From Rhodanobacter sp. 7MK24 (GTDB taxonomy: Bacteria; Pseudomonadota; Gammaproteobacteria; Xanthomonadales; Rhodanobacteraceae), in NCBI RefSeq assembly GCF_014842995.1, contig NZ_JACYXL010000004.1:1-64000 (forward strand): 64,000 nt of DNA. Direction: 5' to 3'. The notes beneath the pieces were generated by a model, which worked only from the letters and a program-made list of their open reading frames with translations, was not told where the DNA came from and made no database searches. Each line of letters begins with the position of its first letter. Positions within the stretch are counted from its first letter, which is position 1. This document shows, piece by piece, positions 9,179-18,592 of the stretch. A program made the position numbers and the translations under genes.

Positions 9179-10263
9179 CAGTGGCCTCCCGCGCTGTGCA
9201 GCACGTTCGCGAGCCGCGATGCCTGCACGGTCACGTTGTATTCGTTCTCGACGCGCGCGCGCCCTGCCAGGCCCATGCGCGTGCGCAGCCGCCGGCTGAG
9301 GATCAGCTGCTCGAGGTCATGACGCCATGCATCCGTCCCCGTCGCCAGAAAGCCGTTCTCGCCGTGCCGCACGATGTCGACGTTCGCGCCGACCGTTGAA
9401 GCGACCACCGGCAGGCCGCACGCCATGTACTGGATGATCTTGTAGCCGCACTTGCCACGCTCCCACGGGCCGTCGCGCAACGGCATGATGCCGATATCCA
9501 TCCGGGCGATCATGTCGGCCTCGCTGTCCTCGGACCACGCCACCACCTCTGGCACCAGGCTGCCGAACTGGCCCGCGACCTCCGTTCGCGGTCCGACCAG
9601 GAGCAGGCGGGCGTTGTGTTTGGCGCAGACCTGCTCCAGCACGTCGCGGTTGTCCAGCAGGTATTCCTCGGTGGCCGGCGAGCCGACCCAGCCGATGACC
9701 GGCCGCCCTTCGTCGACGTGGTTCACCACGGTGTAGCGATGCTCGTCCACGACGGTGGGAATGACCTCGATCCGCGTGGCACCTGCCTGCGCGGCGCGTG
9801 CGGCGAGGTAGTGGTTGCCGGCGATCACGCAGGCGGATCCGCGCATGACCTGGTCGATCTTGCGGCCCAGCACGCGCCGGACCAGCGGACTGGACGACAT
9901 GTCGTACTTGTGGAACAGCGCGTCGTCGTAGTCCACGACGTACGGCCTGGCGGAGCGCGCGAGCAGCGACTCGAGCCAGTGCGGCAGATAGGGGAAGAGC
10001 TCGCCCTCGACCCAGGCGAGATCGTGCGTGTCGCGACGCAGGGTCTGTCTGATCCGCCGGGCGTAGTATTGCCAGGCGATGCGCCGTGCGGAGGCGGGGC
10101 GGTCGCCATATAACTTCTCGAGATAGGCGTCGGGGAACAGCGCATGCACCTCCACGTCGATGCCGCGATCGCGCAGCAGGGGCAGATACTGCAGGCTGCG
10201 TAGCCGGGTGCTTGGCCCCCGCCTCGAATACCTGGAAAACAGCAGCACCTTGAGGCGCCTCAT
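9178..10263 (-). CDS. Glycosyltransferase (GT4-like)
   Basis: A 361-residue GT-B protein starting MRRLKVLLFSRYSRRGPSTRLR. The C-terminal half shows IGWVGSPATEEYL, LLLVGPR, MPLRDGPWERGKCGYKIIQYMACGLPVVAS and SLVPEVVAWSEDSEAD. The KCGYKIIQYMACGLP segment is the donor-binding region of this GT4 subgroup. Its ATG overlaps the stop of the polymerase gene upstream and its stop overlaps the next start, so it is translationally coupled on both sides. Donor and acceptor sugars are unknown. Confidence 0.85.
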   Translation of the reverse strand: MRRLKVLLFSRYSRRGPSTRLRSLQYLPLLRDRGIDVEVHALFPDAYLEKLYGDRPASARRIAWQYYARRIRQTLRRDTHDLAWVEGELFPYLPHWLESLLARSARPYVVDYDDALFHKYDMSSSPLVRRVLGRKIDQVMRGSACVIAGNHYLAARAAQAGATRIEVIPTVVDEHRYTVVNHVDEGRPVIGWVGSPATEEYLLDNRDVLEQVCAKHNARLLLVGPRTEVAGQFGSLVPEVVAWSEDSEADMIARMDIGIMPLRDGPWERGKCGYKIIQYMACGLPVVASTVGANVDIVRHGENGFLATGTDAWRHDLEQLILSRRLRTRMGLAGRARVENEYNVTVQASRLANVLHSAGGH

Positions 10264-11579
10264 TCGGGTGCCTTCCTGAGGCATTCCGGATACTCGATGA
10301 ACAGTGCCACCAGCGGGACGACGTACATCCACTGGAAGGCGAAGGCCTCGATATAGGGGTTCGTGTTGGTCGCGAGCAGCGCACAGACCAGGCCGCAGAA
10401 CATGAACTTGTGCCGTGTCGGAAGGCGACGGATGAGCGCCAGCCGGAGCGCCATGAGGATATAGAGCACAAACGGCAACGCGTAGATCACCGTGCCGAGT
10501 ATTCCGACCCGGTAGAGCGTGGCCAGCCACACCAGTTCGTAGCGCCAGGGATGGATGGGGTCGCTGACGTACGGGACGCCGACGCCCTGGCCGGAGCCCA
10601 GACCGCCGTTGTCGAGAACGCCCGCGAACAGCGAATGCCCCATCTGCACCCGGGCCATGCCGCCGCCCGAGGCGAGCTTGTCCGTGACGACGTTCAACAC
10701 TGTGCTCAGGTCGATTTTCGTGTAGGCCTGCAGCAGGGCAAGCGCGGCCACCGTCGCGACCACCATGGGCAGGCCATAGCGGATGATCCTGATGAGCGGC
10801 GAGCGATGCGGGCTTTCGGTCGTGCGCGATGCCAGCATCATGCCCAGCAACCAGCCCATCGGCACCGAGAGGATCAGCGCGGAGCGGCCGGAAGTGAGTG
10901 CGCAGATCAGCAGCGCCGCCAGCAGGGTCAACCGCAGCAATCGCCTCCTGATGAGTTCGGGCGAACTGAAGAAGCCGCCGCACAGGAAGATCAGCGAGCC
11001 ATACACATGCATGGTGGCGCCGGAAAACCCCTCGTTTTGATTGATGTTGGCGCCCTGGAAGAAGAAAGCCACGGCCGCAGCGCCACGGCTGAAGTAGAGG
11101 TAGAAGAACAAGGCCACGCTCACGGCGCAAAGCAGGCTCAGCAGGACGAACCAGCCGATCAGCTTTTCGGCTCCGAGCCGCCTCAGCAAGGCTTCGGCAA
11201 TGACCGTCCACGCCAGGGGCGAAAGGATGTAGATCGCCGTCACCTGGGCAATGGCGAGCAGTGGCGCATCGTGCATGCCGCCCACGACGAGGTAGGCGAT
11301 CGTCACGATCACGGTGCAGGCATACATCGCCAGCAGGTTCCTGAAGCCGTTGCCGATGCGCAGTCCCGGCAGCGCCAGCAGGAACGCCAGGCCCATCACC
11401 ACCGCGGTGGGAACCGGCAAGGAGTTAGGTATGACCACGGCAAGGAACAACAGCAGGAAAGCCGTGCCCAGGAACATGTGGCCCACGGTGATCCGGTATC
11501 TGCCAGCGCCGGACAGCGCCGCCGGTGGCAGGAACAGATCTGCCGACGATGTCGACGATGGATCGTGTGCATAGCTCAT
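10260..11579 (-). CDS. wzy: Wzy-type O-antigen/exopolysaccharide polymerase
   Basis: A 439-residue polytopic membrane protein with about 11-12 hydrophobic segments (for example MFLGTAFLLLFLAVVIPNSL near the start). It has a large periplasmic loop late in the protein around GLGSGQGVGVPY, as in O-antigen ligase/polymerase (Wzy_C) proteins. It would join lipid-linked repeat units in the periplasm. Primary sequence in this family is poorly conserved; the call rests on topology, the loop motif, and its place among wzx and glycosyltransferase genes. Start and stop overlap both neighbours by four bases (ATGA). It could in principle be a WaaL-like ligase. Confidence 0.82.
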   Translation of the reverse strand: MSYAHDPSSTSSADLFLPPAALSGAGRYRITVGHMFLGTAFLLLFLAVVIPNSLPVPTAVVMGLAFLLALPGLRIGNGFRNLLAMYACTVIVTIAYLVVGGMHDAPLLAIAQVTAIYILSPLAWTVIAEALLRRLGAEKLIGWFVLLSLLCAVSVALFFYLYFSRGAAAVAFFFQGANINQNEGFSGATMHVYGSLIFLCGGFFSSPELIRRRLLRLTLLAALLICALTSGRSALILSVPMGWLLGMMLASRTTESPHRSPLIRIIRYGLPMVVATVAALALLQAYTKIDLSTVLNVVTDKLASGGGMARVQMGHSLFAGVLDNGGLGSGQGVGVPYVSDPIHPWRYELVWLATLYRVGILGTVIYALPFVLYILMALRLALIRRLPTRHKFMFCGLVCALLATNTNPYIEAFAFQWMYVVPLVALFIEYPECLRKAPE

Positions 11580-12862
11580 GAGTGCACCATGTCCGAGATC
11601 CAGCGATCGAGCATGCCGGCCTGCGACTGCTTGCTGTAGGGACTGATGTCGCGGTGCGTGTCGGCAGGGCGGGGCGACAACGCGGAGCGCAAGGCCTCGC
11701 CGGCCGATGCTCCCGCACTGGTCAGCACGCTGCAGCCTGCTCCCGTCTCGGCGAGGATGGCGGTAGCCGCGTTGCGCACGCCGGAAACGCAGACGATGTC
11801 CGCTCCGGCGGCGAGGTACTCGAACAGCTTGCCGGTGGCGCAGCTGGCACGGGAGCCGGTCAGCAGCAGCAGTTTGTCGCAGCGCTGCATGAGCTGGAGC
11901 GCCAGCGTACGTTCGACTGCCCCGGGCGCACTGACCGAAAATCTGGCCCGTTCCAGCGTCGCGCGCTCGGCCGCCGTCAGTTCGCCGACGAACATCACGT
12001 GATTGCCGGCCACCACTGCCGGGGACTCGTTGAGCGCGTCGACGAAGAAATCGAGGCTCTTCGAGGCCGATCCGTCGCTGGCGCCGATGCGCCCGAAATG
12101 CCCTATCAGTCGTGCGCCGGCCGGGACGTGCCGGGCAAGCATGGCGGCGACCCGCGTATCGTCATCGATGGGCTTGTCCGCGGCGACGAAGTCGGCCGGG
12201 TCGTAGCCGTTGGGCAGGATCGCCGCGGCCTTGCCTGGATAGCGCCGCTGGAAATCCGCGACGAGGGGAGGGCTTACCGAGGTGATCAGGTCGGCAGCGG
12301 CCACCACGCGCCCTTCGACCAGGCTGCGCACCCAGGTCCGCAGCGAGCCGGGCTTGCCCAGTGGTTCGAATACGAGCCCGTCGCGGAAGTCCTGCAGGCA
12401 GCCGATGCGATGTCTGCTGGCCAGGCTCGCGGCGGCGACCAGGGAGTCGATCGGCGAATACGTGCCAATGGCCACGCAGCGCTCGCCCGCATCGCGTTTT
12501 TCGACGCAGAGCCGATCGGCCGCCGCCAGTGCGTTGACCAGCCACGGCTGCCCGCGTTCGGCGCTCCCGGAAAGCAGGAACGGCAGCGGGCGCAGGAAGG
12601 CCGACGCCATGGTGAGCAGCGAGGCCGCGGTAGAAGACTCGCTGCCCACACAGTGTCCCGGCAACGGGAAGACGGTGATGTCGGCGGTCGACATTGTCGT
12701 GGACGCGCTCGCGCTCACTCCCGCTGCGGGTTCGCGGGCGAATACGAAGATCCGGTATTTCGCCGGGTCCAGATACTTCAACAGACCCTTGAACCGTTGC
12801 GCGGCGATGTTGCCGGCCAGGTGATGCGCCGCAAAGACGAACACATTGATCTTCGCCATCAT
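11576..12862 (-). CDS. Glycosyltransferase (GT-B fold)
   Basis: A 428-residue probable glycosyltransferase. Seen: FVFAAHHLAGNIAAQRFKGL near the N-terminus, then TSVSPPLVADFQRRYPGKAAAILPNGYDP, GHFGRIG, and near the end SRASCATGKLFEYLAAGADIV. This series (acceptor half, NGYDP hinge, K-x-FEYLAAG donor motif) is typical of GT4 and related GT-B enzymes. Two adjacent ATG codons (12862, 12859) are possible starts; GAGG lies 5 and 8 bases away. A 124-base gap separates it from the upstream flippase gene, unlike the tight packing elsewhere in the operon. Confidence 0.82.
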   Translation of the reverse strand: MMAKINVFVFAAHHLAGNIAAQRFKGLLKYLDPAKYRIFVFAREPAAGVSASASTTMSTADITVFPLPGHCVGSESSTAASLLTMASAFLRPLPFLLSGSAERGQPWLVNALAAADRLCVEKRDAGERCVAIGTYSPIDSLVAAASLASRHRIGCLQDFRDGLVFEPLGKPGSLRTWVRSLVEGRVVAAADLITSVSPPLVADFQRRYPGKAAAILPNGYDPADFVAADKPIDDDTRVAAMLARHVPAGARLIGHFGRIGASDGSASKSLDFFVDALNESPAVVAGNHVMFVGELTAAERATLERARFSVSAPGAVERTLALQLMQRCDKLLLLTGSRASCATGKLFEYLAAGADIVCVSGVRNAATAILAETGAGCSVLTSAGASAGEALRSALSPRPADTHRDISPYSKQSQAGMLDRWISDMVHS

Positions 12863-12986
12863 CGTGGCCTCGACTTAGCCGTGGTGGTCACGCCACGCGC
12901 AGTGGCAAGGCCGCACGGCAGCATTGCTGCAGGAAGCCGGCGTGACCCGTCGTGGCAGCGCGGCACGCAACGGTGCGCGGGCCTGG

Positions 12987-14444
12987 TCATGACAGAGCCT
13001 CGGGTTCTTCGCTCGGCTGCGGGTAGCTGCGCTTCGCCTTGAGCGCATCGAGCAACGAGCGGTACATGTAGTTCCATTCGTTGCGGAAGCACCAGACGAC
13101 GACCGGAAGCAGCGCCACCCAGACCAGGCTGAAATGGACGGCGACGCGAGGGCCGTACACCAGCGTGGCGATGGAAAGGCCCACGCCGACGGTGACGAAC
13201 GCATACAGCCGCGCTCGCGGGAAGGGCCGCCAGACGTAGGCCGAAGCTTCGGTCCGCGCCACGAAGAAAACCAGGAACGCGATGGCGTTGGCCACGACGG
13301 CGCCGGCAGCGCCATGGCCCGGCACCAGCCACACGCTGAGGGCGACATTGACGACCAGTCCGGCGACGGTGGACCACAGCGACAGCATGGACCGGCGGGT
13401 GATCCCGATGCCCACGCAGGTCACCTCGGAGAGGGTGTAGAGCAGCGGCTCGCCGATGCAGCACAGCATCAGGTACTTCACCTGGGAGTAATGCGCTGGC
13501 AGCACGAAGTCGGTCAGCCACGACAAGGCGCCGCTCAGGACCCAGATGGTGCAGACCACCGCCAGTGCCTGCTGGGCGATGTGATCGACCCGTCGCATGT
13601 CCACGCCACGGGCCACCCATTTGTAGACCATCGGCGCCCACAGCACGGTGAAGATCGTCTGGAAGACCACGCCCACGCCGGCAAAGCTCATGGATACCGA
13701 ATAGATCGCCAGTTCCGGCAGGGTCGAGAGCGAACGCAGGGCCAGCGTGCTGGTGGCATCCAGCCCCCAGTAGGCCACACCGGCAAAGATCAGCGGCACG
13801 CCGTAGCCGACCAGGCCGCGGACCTGTGTGCGGGAAACCGGGGCCAGCAAGGCCGGACTCCACTCGCGCCAGGTATTCACGCTGTAGGCGAGCAGGACGG
13901 ACAGCAAGGAAGCCAGATAGGCCGCCTCCAGGGCGCCGAACGACTTCGAGAAGGCCGGCAGCGCCAGCATGCCCACCGCCAGCAGCAGGACCACCTTGGG
14001 CAATACCTGGCTCAGGGAGAACGCTATCCCGCGATCCTGCATGCGCAGGATGAGCGACAGAAACCGGGATATGAAACTCACGATCACGCAGGCCACGAGC
14101 GTCCAGTAATACGCGGCATGCCCAAGGCCGAACAGCCAGTCGGTCAGACGCGCGTCGAACGGCAGCGTGACCAGCACCGCCAGCAGCAACAGCACGAATC
14201 CCGGAGCGAAGCAGGCTTTCAGCAAAGCCCCGCGATCGCTCCATTCGTGGTATTCCCGCACATAGGCGCGATCGAGCCCGAGGTTGAACAGCAGGACGCC
14301 GAACGACACCGCGATCTGCACGATGTTCAATCGCCCCACGTCGGCGGGAGGAAAGACCCAGGCAATCGCCGGCACCGTCACCAGGCCAAGCCCGGCGGTG
14401 GCGATGGGGCCGATGGCAAATGCCAGTACGGTTCGTATGTTCAC
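12987..14444 (-). CDS. wzx: Wzx-type lipid-linked oligosaccharide flippase
   Basis: A 485-residue polysaccharide transporter of the MOP/MATE exporter superfamily with about 12-14 hydrophobic helices. The N-terminal stretch (AFAIGPIATAGLGLVTVPAIAWVFPPADVGRLNIVQ) is characteristic of RfbX/Wzx proteins, as is the polar LGLDRAYVREYHE segment. It would flip the undecaprenyl-linked repeat unit to the periplasm for Wzy. A hydrophilic tail of about 20 residues ends the protein. Confidence 0.9.
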   Translation of the reverse strand: MNIRTVLAFAIGPIATAGLGLVTVPAIAWVFPPADVGRLNIVQIAVSFGVLLFNLGLDRAYVREYHEWSDRGALLKACFAPGFVLLLLAVLVTLPFDARLTDWLFGLGHAAYYWTLVACVIVSFISRFLSLILRMQDRGIAFSLSQVLPKVVLLLAVGMLALPAFSKSFGALEAAYLASLLSVLLAYSVNTWREWSPALLAPVSRTQVRGLVGYGVPLIFAGVAYWGLDATSTLALRSLSTLPELAIYSVSMSFAGVGVVFQTIFTVLWAPMVYKWVARGVDMRRVDHIAQQALAVVCTIWVLSGALSWLTDFVLPAHYSQVKYLMLCCIGEPLLYTLSEVTCVGIGITRRSMLSLWSTVAGLVVNVALSVWLVPGHGAAGAVVANAIAFLVFFVARTEASAYVWRPFPRARLYAFVTVGVGLSIATLVYGPRVAVHFSLVWVALLPVVVWCFRNEWNYMYRSLLDALKAKRSYPQPSEEPEALS

Positions 14445-14477
14445 CCGTCGACCTGTGTAGTTGAGCTGTTGTCACGA

Positions 14478-15782
14478 TCACCGTCTTGTCGCCTGTCGGA
14501 TCCGGTATGCAGCCGGGCGAAGCGGCGGCGCCGGTTGCCTGTCGCCGGATGCGCCGATGGCGATCACGTCCGCGACGAAATCCCGGTAGTTCCGGGCGGC
14601 ATCGAAACCGGCCTCGATCATCTGGCGCGCATGCGCGCGCCGGGCATCGCGTCCGTCCGCGAACGCCACCCGCTCCATCGCTTCGGCGATTTCCTGCACG
14701 TCGGGGCAGGGCCCCAGCAGCGCGCCGCAGCGATCGGATACCAGGCTGGAAATGCCGCCCACGTCGGGGGCGACGGCCGGCACCCCCGCGCTCATGGCTT
14801 CCATGATGGAAACCGGAACACCTTCGGATTCGCTGGCGTTGATCAGCATGTCCACCGGGGTATCGAGGTAATACACCTTGACGGCATGGTTGGGCAGTTC
14901 GCCGAGGAAAGCGCAGACAATGTTTTTCAGGCTGTTCAACTGCGCCTTCGCCAGCGCCGTGATCTCTTCCAGCAACGGGCCGCCGCCGATATGCGTCCAG
15001 GTCAGGCTGATCTCCGGGTGACGGCGGCCAAGCAGAGCAACGGCTCCCACGATCTTGTCCAGCCGTTTCACCCGCAGGCAGAAGGAAACCGACACCACAT
15101 GCAGGCGCCCCGCCGCGCTCGGGCGCGCAAGCCCATCGGCCAGCGGCACGCCCAGCGGTGCGATGCGGACGTTCCCCGGCGCTGCGCCGTAGGTCTGCTG
15201 CAGGTAGGCGCGTGCCTCGCTCGACAGTGCGAAGATCGCGTCGTAGGCGGCAATGAACTGGCGCTTCAGCGGCATGTAGCCGTCCCTGCGGCGCGCTTCG
15301 TACAGATCGAAACCGTGCACGCGGGAGACGACCCTGCGCACCGCGCCTGCATCCCTGGCAAGCACGGCTGCGTAGGCCTGCGTTTCGTTCCAGTAGCAGT
15401 AGGCCACGTCTGCCGGACCGTGCGCCCGGGCGTATCGCCGCAGCTGCGCCGCCTGCTCCAGCACCTTCGACGTATGCAGCAGAGCCCGTGCGACGGTGTG
15501 CGGGCTCGTCTTCCGCAACCGGTGCAGGTAACCCAGCTCGCGTCGCAAGATCGCGGAGCACAGCGCCAGCAGCATGAACCACAGCCGCCCGAGTTTCGTG
15601 GAGCGCGCCATGCCAAGATCGATCGAGATGCCGGCAGGTATCGGGCGCGGCGTCCCCGCCGCGAGCGCGGGCAGCAACGTCACGCTGACGCCGGCGCACG
15701 TGGCCCAATAGCCGATCTCGTCCTCGATGAACTGCTCACCGGGAAGATAGGGGTAGGCGTTGGTCAGGATGACGATCTTCAT
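14478..15782 (-). CDS. Family 4 glycosyltransferase
   Basis: A 434-residue GT4-type enzyme starting MKIVILTNAYPYLPGEQFIEDEI. Motifs: RVHGFDLYEARR, APLGVPLADG, VSVSFCLRVKRLDKIVGA (the donor-domain K motif), HIGGGPLLEEI, ASESEGVPVSIMEAMSAGVPAVAP (E-x7-E) and DVGGISSLV. The NAYPYLPGE...E N-terminus is typical of transferases acting on O-antigen or colanic-acid-type repeats. Its ATG overlaps the stop of the upstream kinase-like gene by four bases. The linkage and sugar are not predictable from sequence alone. Confidence 0.88.
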   Translation of the reverse strand: MKIVILTNAYPYLPGEQFIEDEIGYWATCAGVSVTLLPALAAGTPRPIPAGISIDLGMARSTKLGRLWFMLLALCSAILRRELGYLHRLRKTSPHTVARALLHTSKVLEQAAQLRRYARAHGPADVAYCYWNETQAYAAVLARDAGAVRRVVSRVHGFDLYEARRRDGYMPLKRQFIAAYDAIFALSSEARAYLQQTYGAAPGNVRIAPLGVPLADGLARPSAAGRLHVVSVSFCLRVKRLDKIVGAVALLGRRHPEISLTWTHIGGGPLLEEITALAKAQLNSLKNIVCAFLGELPNHAVKVYYLDTPVDMLINASESEGVPVSIMEAMSAGVPAVAPDVGGISSLVSDRCGALLGPCPDVQEIAEAMERVAFADGRDARRAHARQMIEAGFDAARNYRDFVADVIAIGASGDRQPAPPLRPAAYRIRQATRR

Positions 15783-16996
15783 GGCCGCGCAACCATGTCC
15801 GCCACGACGATGTCGGTCACGCTGCTCTGGTAGACCGTGTGGTCCACCTTGAAGGGAATGCTGATCTTGAAGCGACCGGCCGTGGCAAGGCTTGCCGTCA
15901 GCACCCGCCGCCAGTTCGCGGTGACTTCTTCCATCGTCAGCATCGGCGGGTGCGCCGTGACCAGCGCGTTGTAGTGCTCCCAGTAGAGATGGTCGTGGAA
16001 GACGCTGTATTCGGCGCTGATGACGGCGATCGTCATGTCGACGCTGTCGGCCAGGCTCAGCTCCGACATGCATATCGCGGGCACGTCTTCGCGTATCACG
16101 TAGTACAGGCAGGACAGCGGCGCCGAAGCGGGATCCACATGGCGATACAGCCGGTCGGGCGACATCTTGCGTCGCACCTTGGCGGAATTCATGCGGTTCT
16201 TGATATTGAAATGGATGCGGTCGATCCATCCGCGACCCGCGAGAACTTCCTTCTTCATCGCAGGGCTGCTGCAGTTGTAGCCGTAGATCTTCGGCCACGC
16301 CATGTTGCCGGTGACCTGGGCGGCGTCGGACACGACGACGATGTCGTCGCTGACGAAACCGACATCCTCGCGATTCCTCAGCGCAAGCACGAGCGAAGAC
16401 TTGCCGACCCCGCTGGTGCCGGCGAGCAGGCAGGCTTTTCCGCCTATCGTCACGGACGCGGCGTGGATCAGCGCCACATCCTTGAAGAAATAGGATGAGG
16501 GCGCGAGCACGAACTCATGCAACATCTGCTCGAAGTCCTCGACCTTGCGCGAGTACTCCATCGACAGCAGGTTGTGCAGCATGCGCCGGATGCCGTGCCG
16601 CGCCTTGATGACGACGTCCACCTCCAGGGACTCGCCGTCGTCGCGTTTCCAGTAGACGTCGACCGCGGGGAACGAGGTCAGCATCCCGTGCGCGAATGTC
16701 TCGTGGGCCTTCGGGTTGATCGCGAAGGGCTTGTGCGCGGGCACGGTCTTGCCGATGCGGATGTTTACGTCGGGCCTCCGGCTGCCGGCGTCCGCGTACA
16801 GATTCAGGGTTTCCGCGAGCAGAATTTCCAGGTCCGCATCGCCGGAAAACGCATAGCATTTGCCGAAGATGATTTTCTTCATGCGTGCCGATTCCGCCTT
16901 TTCCGCGACCACGGCTTGCGTTTGCTCGTCCGGAAAGCTGCCGCTGATATCGCCAGGCTCGAGCGGGGGCGCGGGTGGGGTGAACGCTGCATGCAT
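15779..16996 (-). CDS. HprK-like P-loop kinase of unknown role
   Basis: A 405-residue protein with a Walker A loop GTSGVGKSS near 193-201 in the setting CLLAGTSGVGKSSLVLALRN, followed by VGFVSDDIVVV. This is the layout of the C-terminal HPr kinase/phosphorylase domain. AAGGAG lies seven bases before the chosen ATG. The N-terminal ~180 residues do not resemble classical HprK. HprK-related kinases without a phosphotransferase partner occur in some exopolysaccharide and peptide clusters, but I know of no proven substrate. The gene sits between an acyltransferase and a glycosyltransferase and overlaps the latter, so it is an integral part of the operon. Candidate roles are phosphorylation of a cluster protein or of a sugar intermediate; neither is shown. 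Confidence 0.75.
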   Translation of the reverse strand: MHAAFTPPAPPLEPGDISGSFPDEQTQAVVAEKAESARMKKIIFGKCYAFSGDADLEILLAETLNLYADAGSRRPDVNIRIGKTVPAHKPFAINPKAHETFAHGMLTSFPAVDVYWKRDDGESLEVDVVIKARHGIRRMLHNLLSMEYSRKVEDFEQMLHEFVLAPSSYFFKDVALIHAASVTIGGKACLLAGTSGVGKSSLVLALRNREDVGFVSDDIVVVSDAAQVTGNMAWPKIYGYNCSSPAMKKEVLAGRGWIDRIHFNIKNRMNSAKVRRKMSPDRLYRHVDPASAPLSCLYYVIREDVPAICMSELSLADSVDMTIAVISAEYSVFHDHLYWEHYNALVTAHPPMLTMEEVTANWRRVLTASLATAGRFKISIPFKVDHTVYQSSVTDIVVADMVARP

Positions 16997-16997
16997 G

Positions 16998-17489
16998 TCA
17001 CAGCTCCTTGATGACTCGCGCAGGGACGCCGGCAATCACCCGGTTGTCCGGTACCGATCGCGTGACCACGGAATTGGCGCCGACGATCACGTTGTTGCCC
17101 AGCGTGACGCCTTCACGGATATAGACGTTGTCGCCGATCCAGCAGTCGTCGCCGATGACGATGTCGCGCTCCAGATGGATGATCGGGCCCGCTGCGTTGT
17201 TGGTCGGCTTGCCCAGCGAATGGGTGATCGCCTTGATCGACACGTTGTAGCCGATGGCGCAGCTGCGGCCGATGACGACCCTGGAATGCGGTCCGCACGA
17301 GAGATGCGCCTGGTTGAGATAGCTCATCTCGCCGACCAGGAAATTTTGCTTGGGGCCGATCAGTTTCGAGCCCAGGCCGATCGTGGCGCGCGGCGATATG
17401 CCGCCGTACCCGCGCATCCGTCGGGCGTGGCTCCTGCGCTGGGCCCAATCGACCGAGCCGCTTATCAACCTGGCAAGGAGATCGAGCAT
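16998..17489 (-). CDS. Hexapeptide-repeat acyltransferase
   Basis: A 163-residue left-handed beta-helix acyltransferase. The C-terminal half shows successive hexapeptide rungs: DIVIGDDCWIGDNVYI, REGVTLGNNVIVGANSVV and TRSVPDNRVIAGVPARVIKEL, as in serine/maltose/galactoside O-acetyltransferases. AITHSLG could supply the catalytic histidine. It probably O-acetylates a sugar of the repeat unit; a role in making a nucleotide sugar is less likely because wbpD already provides the N-acetyltransferase. The start overlaps the end of wbpE by 25 bases, and the stop is one base from the kinase start. Confidence 0.82.
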   Translation of the reverse strand: MLDLLARLISGSVDWAQRRSHARRMRGYGGISPRATIGLGSKLIGPKQNFLVGEMSYLNQAHLSCGPHSRVVIGRSCAIGYNVSIKAITHSLGKPTNNAAGPIIHLERDIVIGDDCWIGDNVYIREGVTLGNNVIVGANSVVTRSVPDNRVIAGVPARVIKEL

Positions 17490-18592
17490 GTCCGGACCTG
17501 TTTCATCGATGCCGCGACGAGCTTTCCCACGACCAGGTTTGCCTGCGGTTCCGTCAGATACGGGTGCATGGGCAAGCTGAGTACCCGTGCGGCCACGTCG
17601 TCGCCCACCGGCAGGCGCGCGCCGGCGTCCGCGACCGCCGGTTGTCTGTTGATCGGAATCGGGTAATGCACCGCGGTGGGAACGCCCGCGTCCTTCAGTT
17701 GCGCCTGCAGTGATTCGCGTTCGTCCACGCAGATGGTGTATTGGGCGTAGACGCTGGAGTTGTGCGGCTCGACATGGGGCGGAGCGGCGATGCCGGATCG
17801 CGCGATCAGCGCATCGTAATGGGCTGCGACCTGCTGCCGCATGCCGATTTCGTCTTCGAATACTTCCAGCTTGGCCAGCAGGATGGCCGCTTGCAGCGTA
17901 TCCAGCCGGCTGTTCACGCCGACGCGGATGTGGTGGTAGCGGCGATCCTGGCCGTGACGCGCGATCTGCCGCATCACGAGGGCAAGTCGGTCGTCGTTGG
18001 TGAAAAGCGCGCCGCCGTCGCCGTAGCAACCCAACGGCTTGCTGGGGAAGAAGCTGGTGCAGGCGACGGTGCTCAGGTTGCACGAATGACGCCCTTTGTA
18101 GAGCGCGCCGAAACTCTGCGCGGCGTCTTCGATCACCGGGATGCCATGCTTGTTCGCGATCGTGTTGATGGCGTCGAAATCCGCGCACTGCCCGTAAAGC
18201 GAAACGGGAATGATCGCGCGCGTCCGCGGGGTGATCGCCGCTTCGAGCCCGATCGGATCGAGGTTGTAGGTGCGCGGGTCGATGTCCACGTAGACCGGCC
18301 GCGCGCCCAGCAGCGCAACCGTCTCCGCGGTGGCGATGTAGGTGAAGCCGGGCATGATGACCTCATCGCCGGCGCCGACGCCCAACGCCATCTGCGCGAT
18401 CTGCAACGCGTCCGTTCCGTTTGCGCAGCTGATGCAGTGCCTGGCGCCCACGAAGGCGGCAAGTTTCACTTCCAGTTCGGTCACTTCCGGCCCGAGGATG
18501 TACTGGCCATGTGCCAGCACGCGGGCGATGCCGGCATCGAGGCGATCCTTGATGCGGTCCTGCTGGGCCTTGAGGTCGATGAAGTCGATCAC
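17465..18592 (-). CDS. wbpE: WbpE-type PLP aminotransferase (3-amino sugar synthesis)
   Basis: A 375-residue DegT/DnrJ/EryC1/StrS aminotransferase. It adds an amino group at C3 of UDP-2-acetamido-2-deoxy-3-keto-glucuronic acid, using glutamate. Much of it matches my memory of Pseudomonas aeruginosa WbpE, including [47 protein letters not shown] and [16 protein letters not shown], whose Lys185 is the PLP-binding residue, and [21 protein letters not shown]. The GTG start at 18592 overlaps the wbpD stop (GTGA) and has AAGGAGGAG eight bases upstream. Together with WbpB and WbpD it makes UDP-GlcNAc(3NAc)A. Confidence 0.95.
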   Translation of the reverse strand: MIDFIDLKAQQDRIKDRLDAGIARVLAHGQYILGPEVTELEVKLAAFVGARHCISCANGTDALQIAQMALGVGAGDEVIMPGFTYIATAETVALLGARPVYVDIDPRTYNLDPIGLEAAITPRTRAIIPVSLYGQCADFDAINTIANKHGIPVIEDAAQSFGALYKGRHSCNLSTVACTSFFPSKPLGCYGDGGALFTNDDRLALVMRQIARHGQDRRYHHIRVGVNSRLDTLQAAILLAKLEVFEDEIGMRQQVAAHYDALIARSGIAAPPHVEPHNSSVYAQYTICVDERESLQAQLKDAGVPTAVHYPIPINRQPAVADAGARLPVGDDVAARVLSLPMHPYLTEPQANLVVGKLVAASMKQVRTCSISLPG

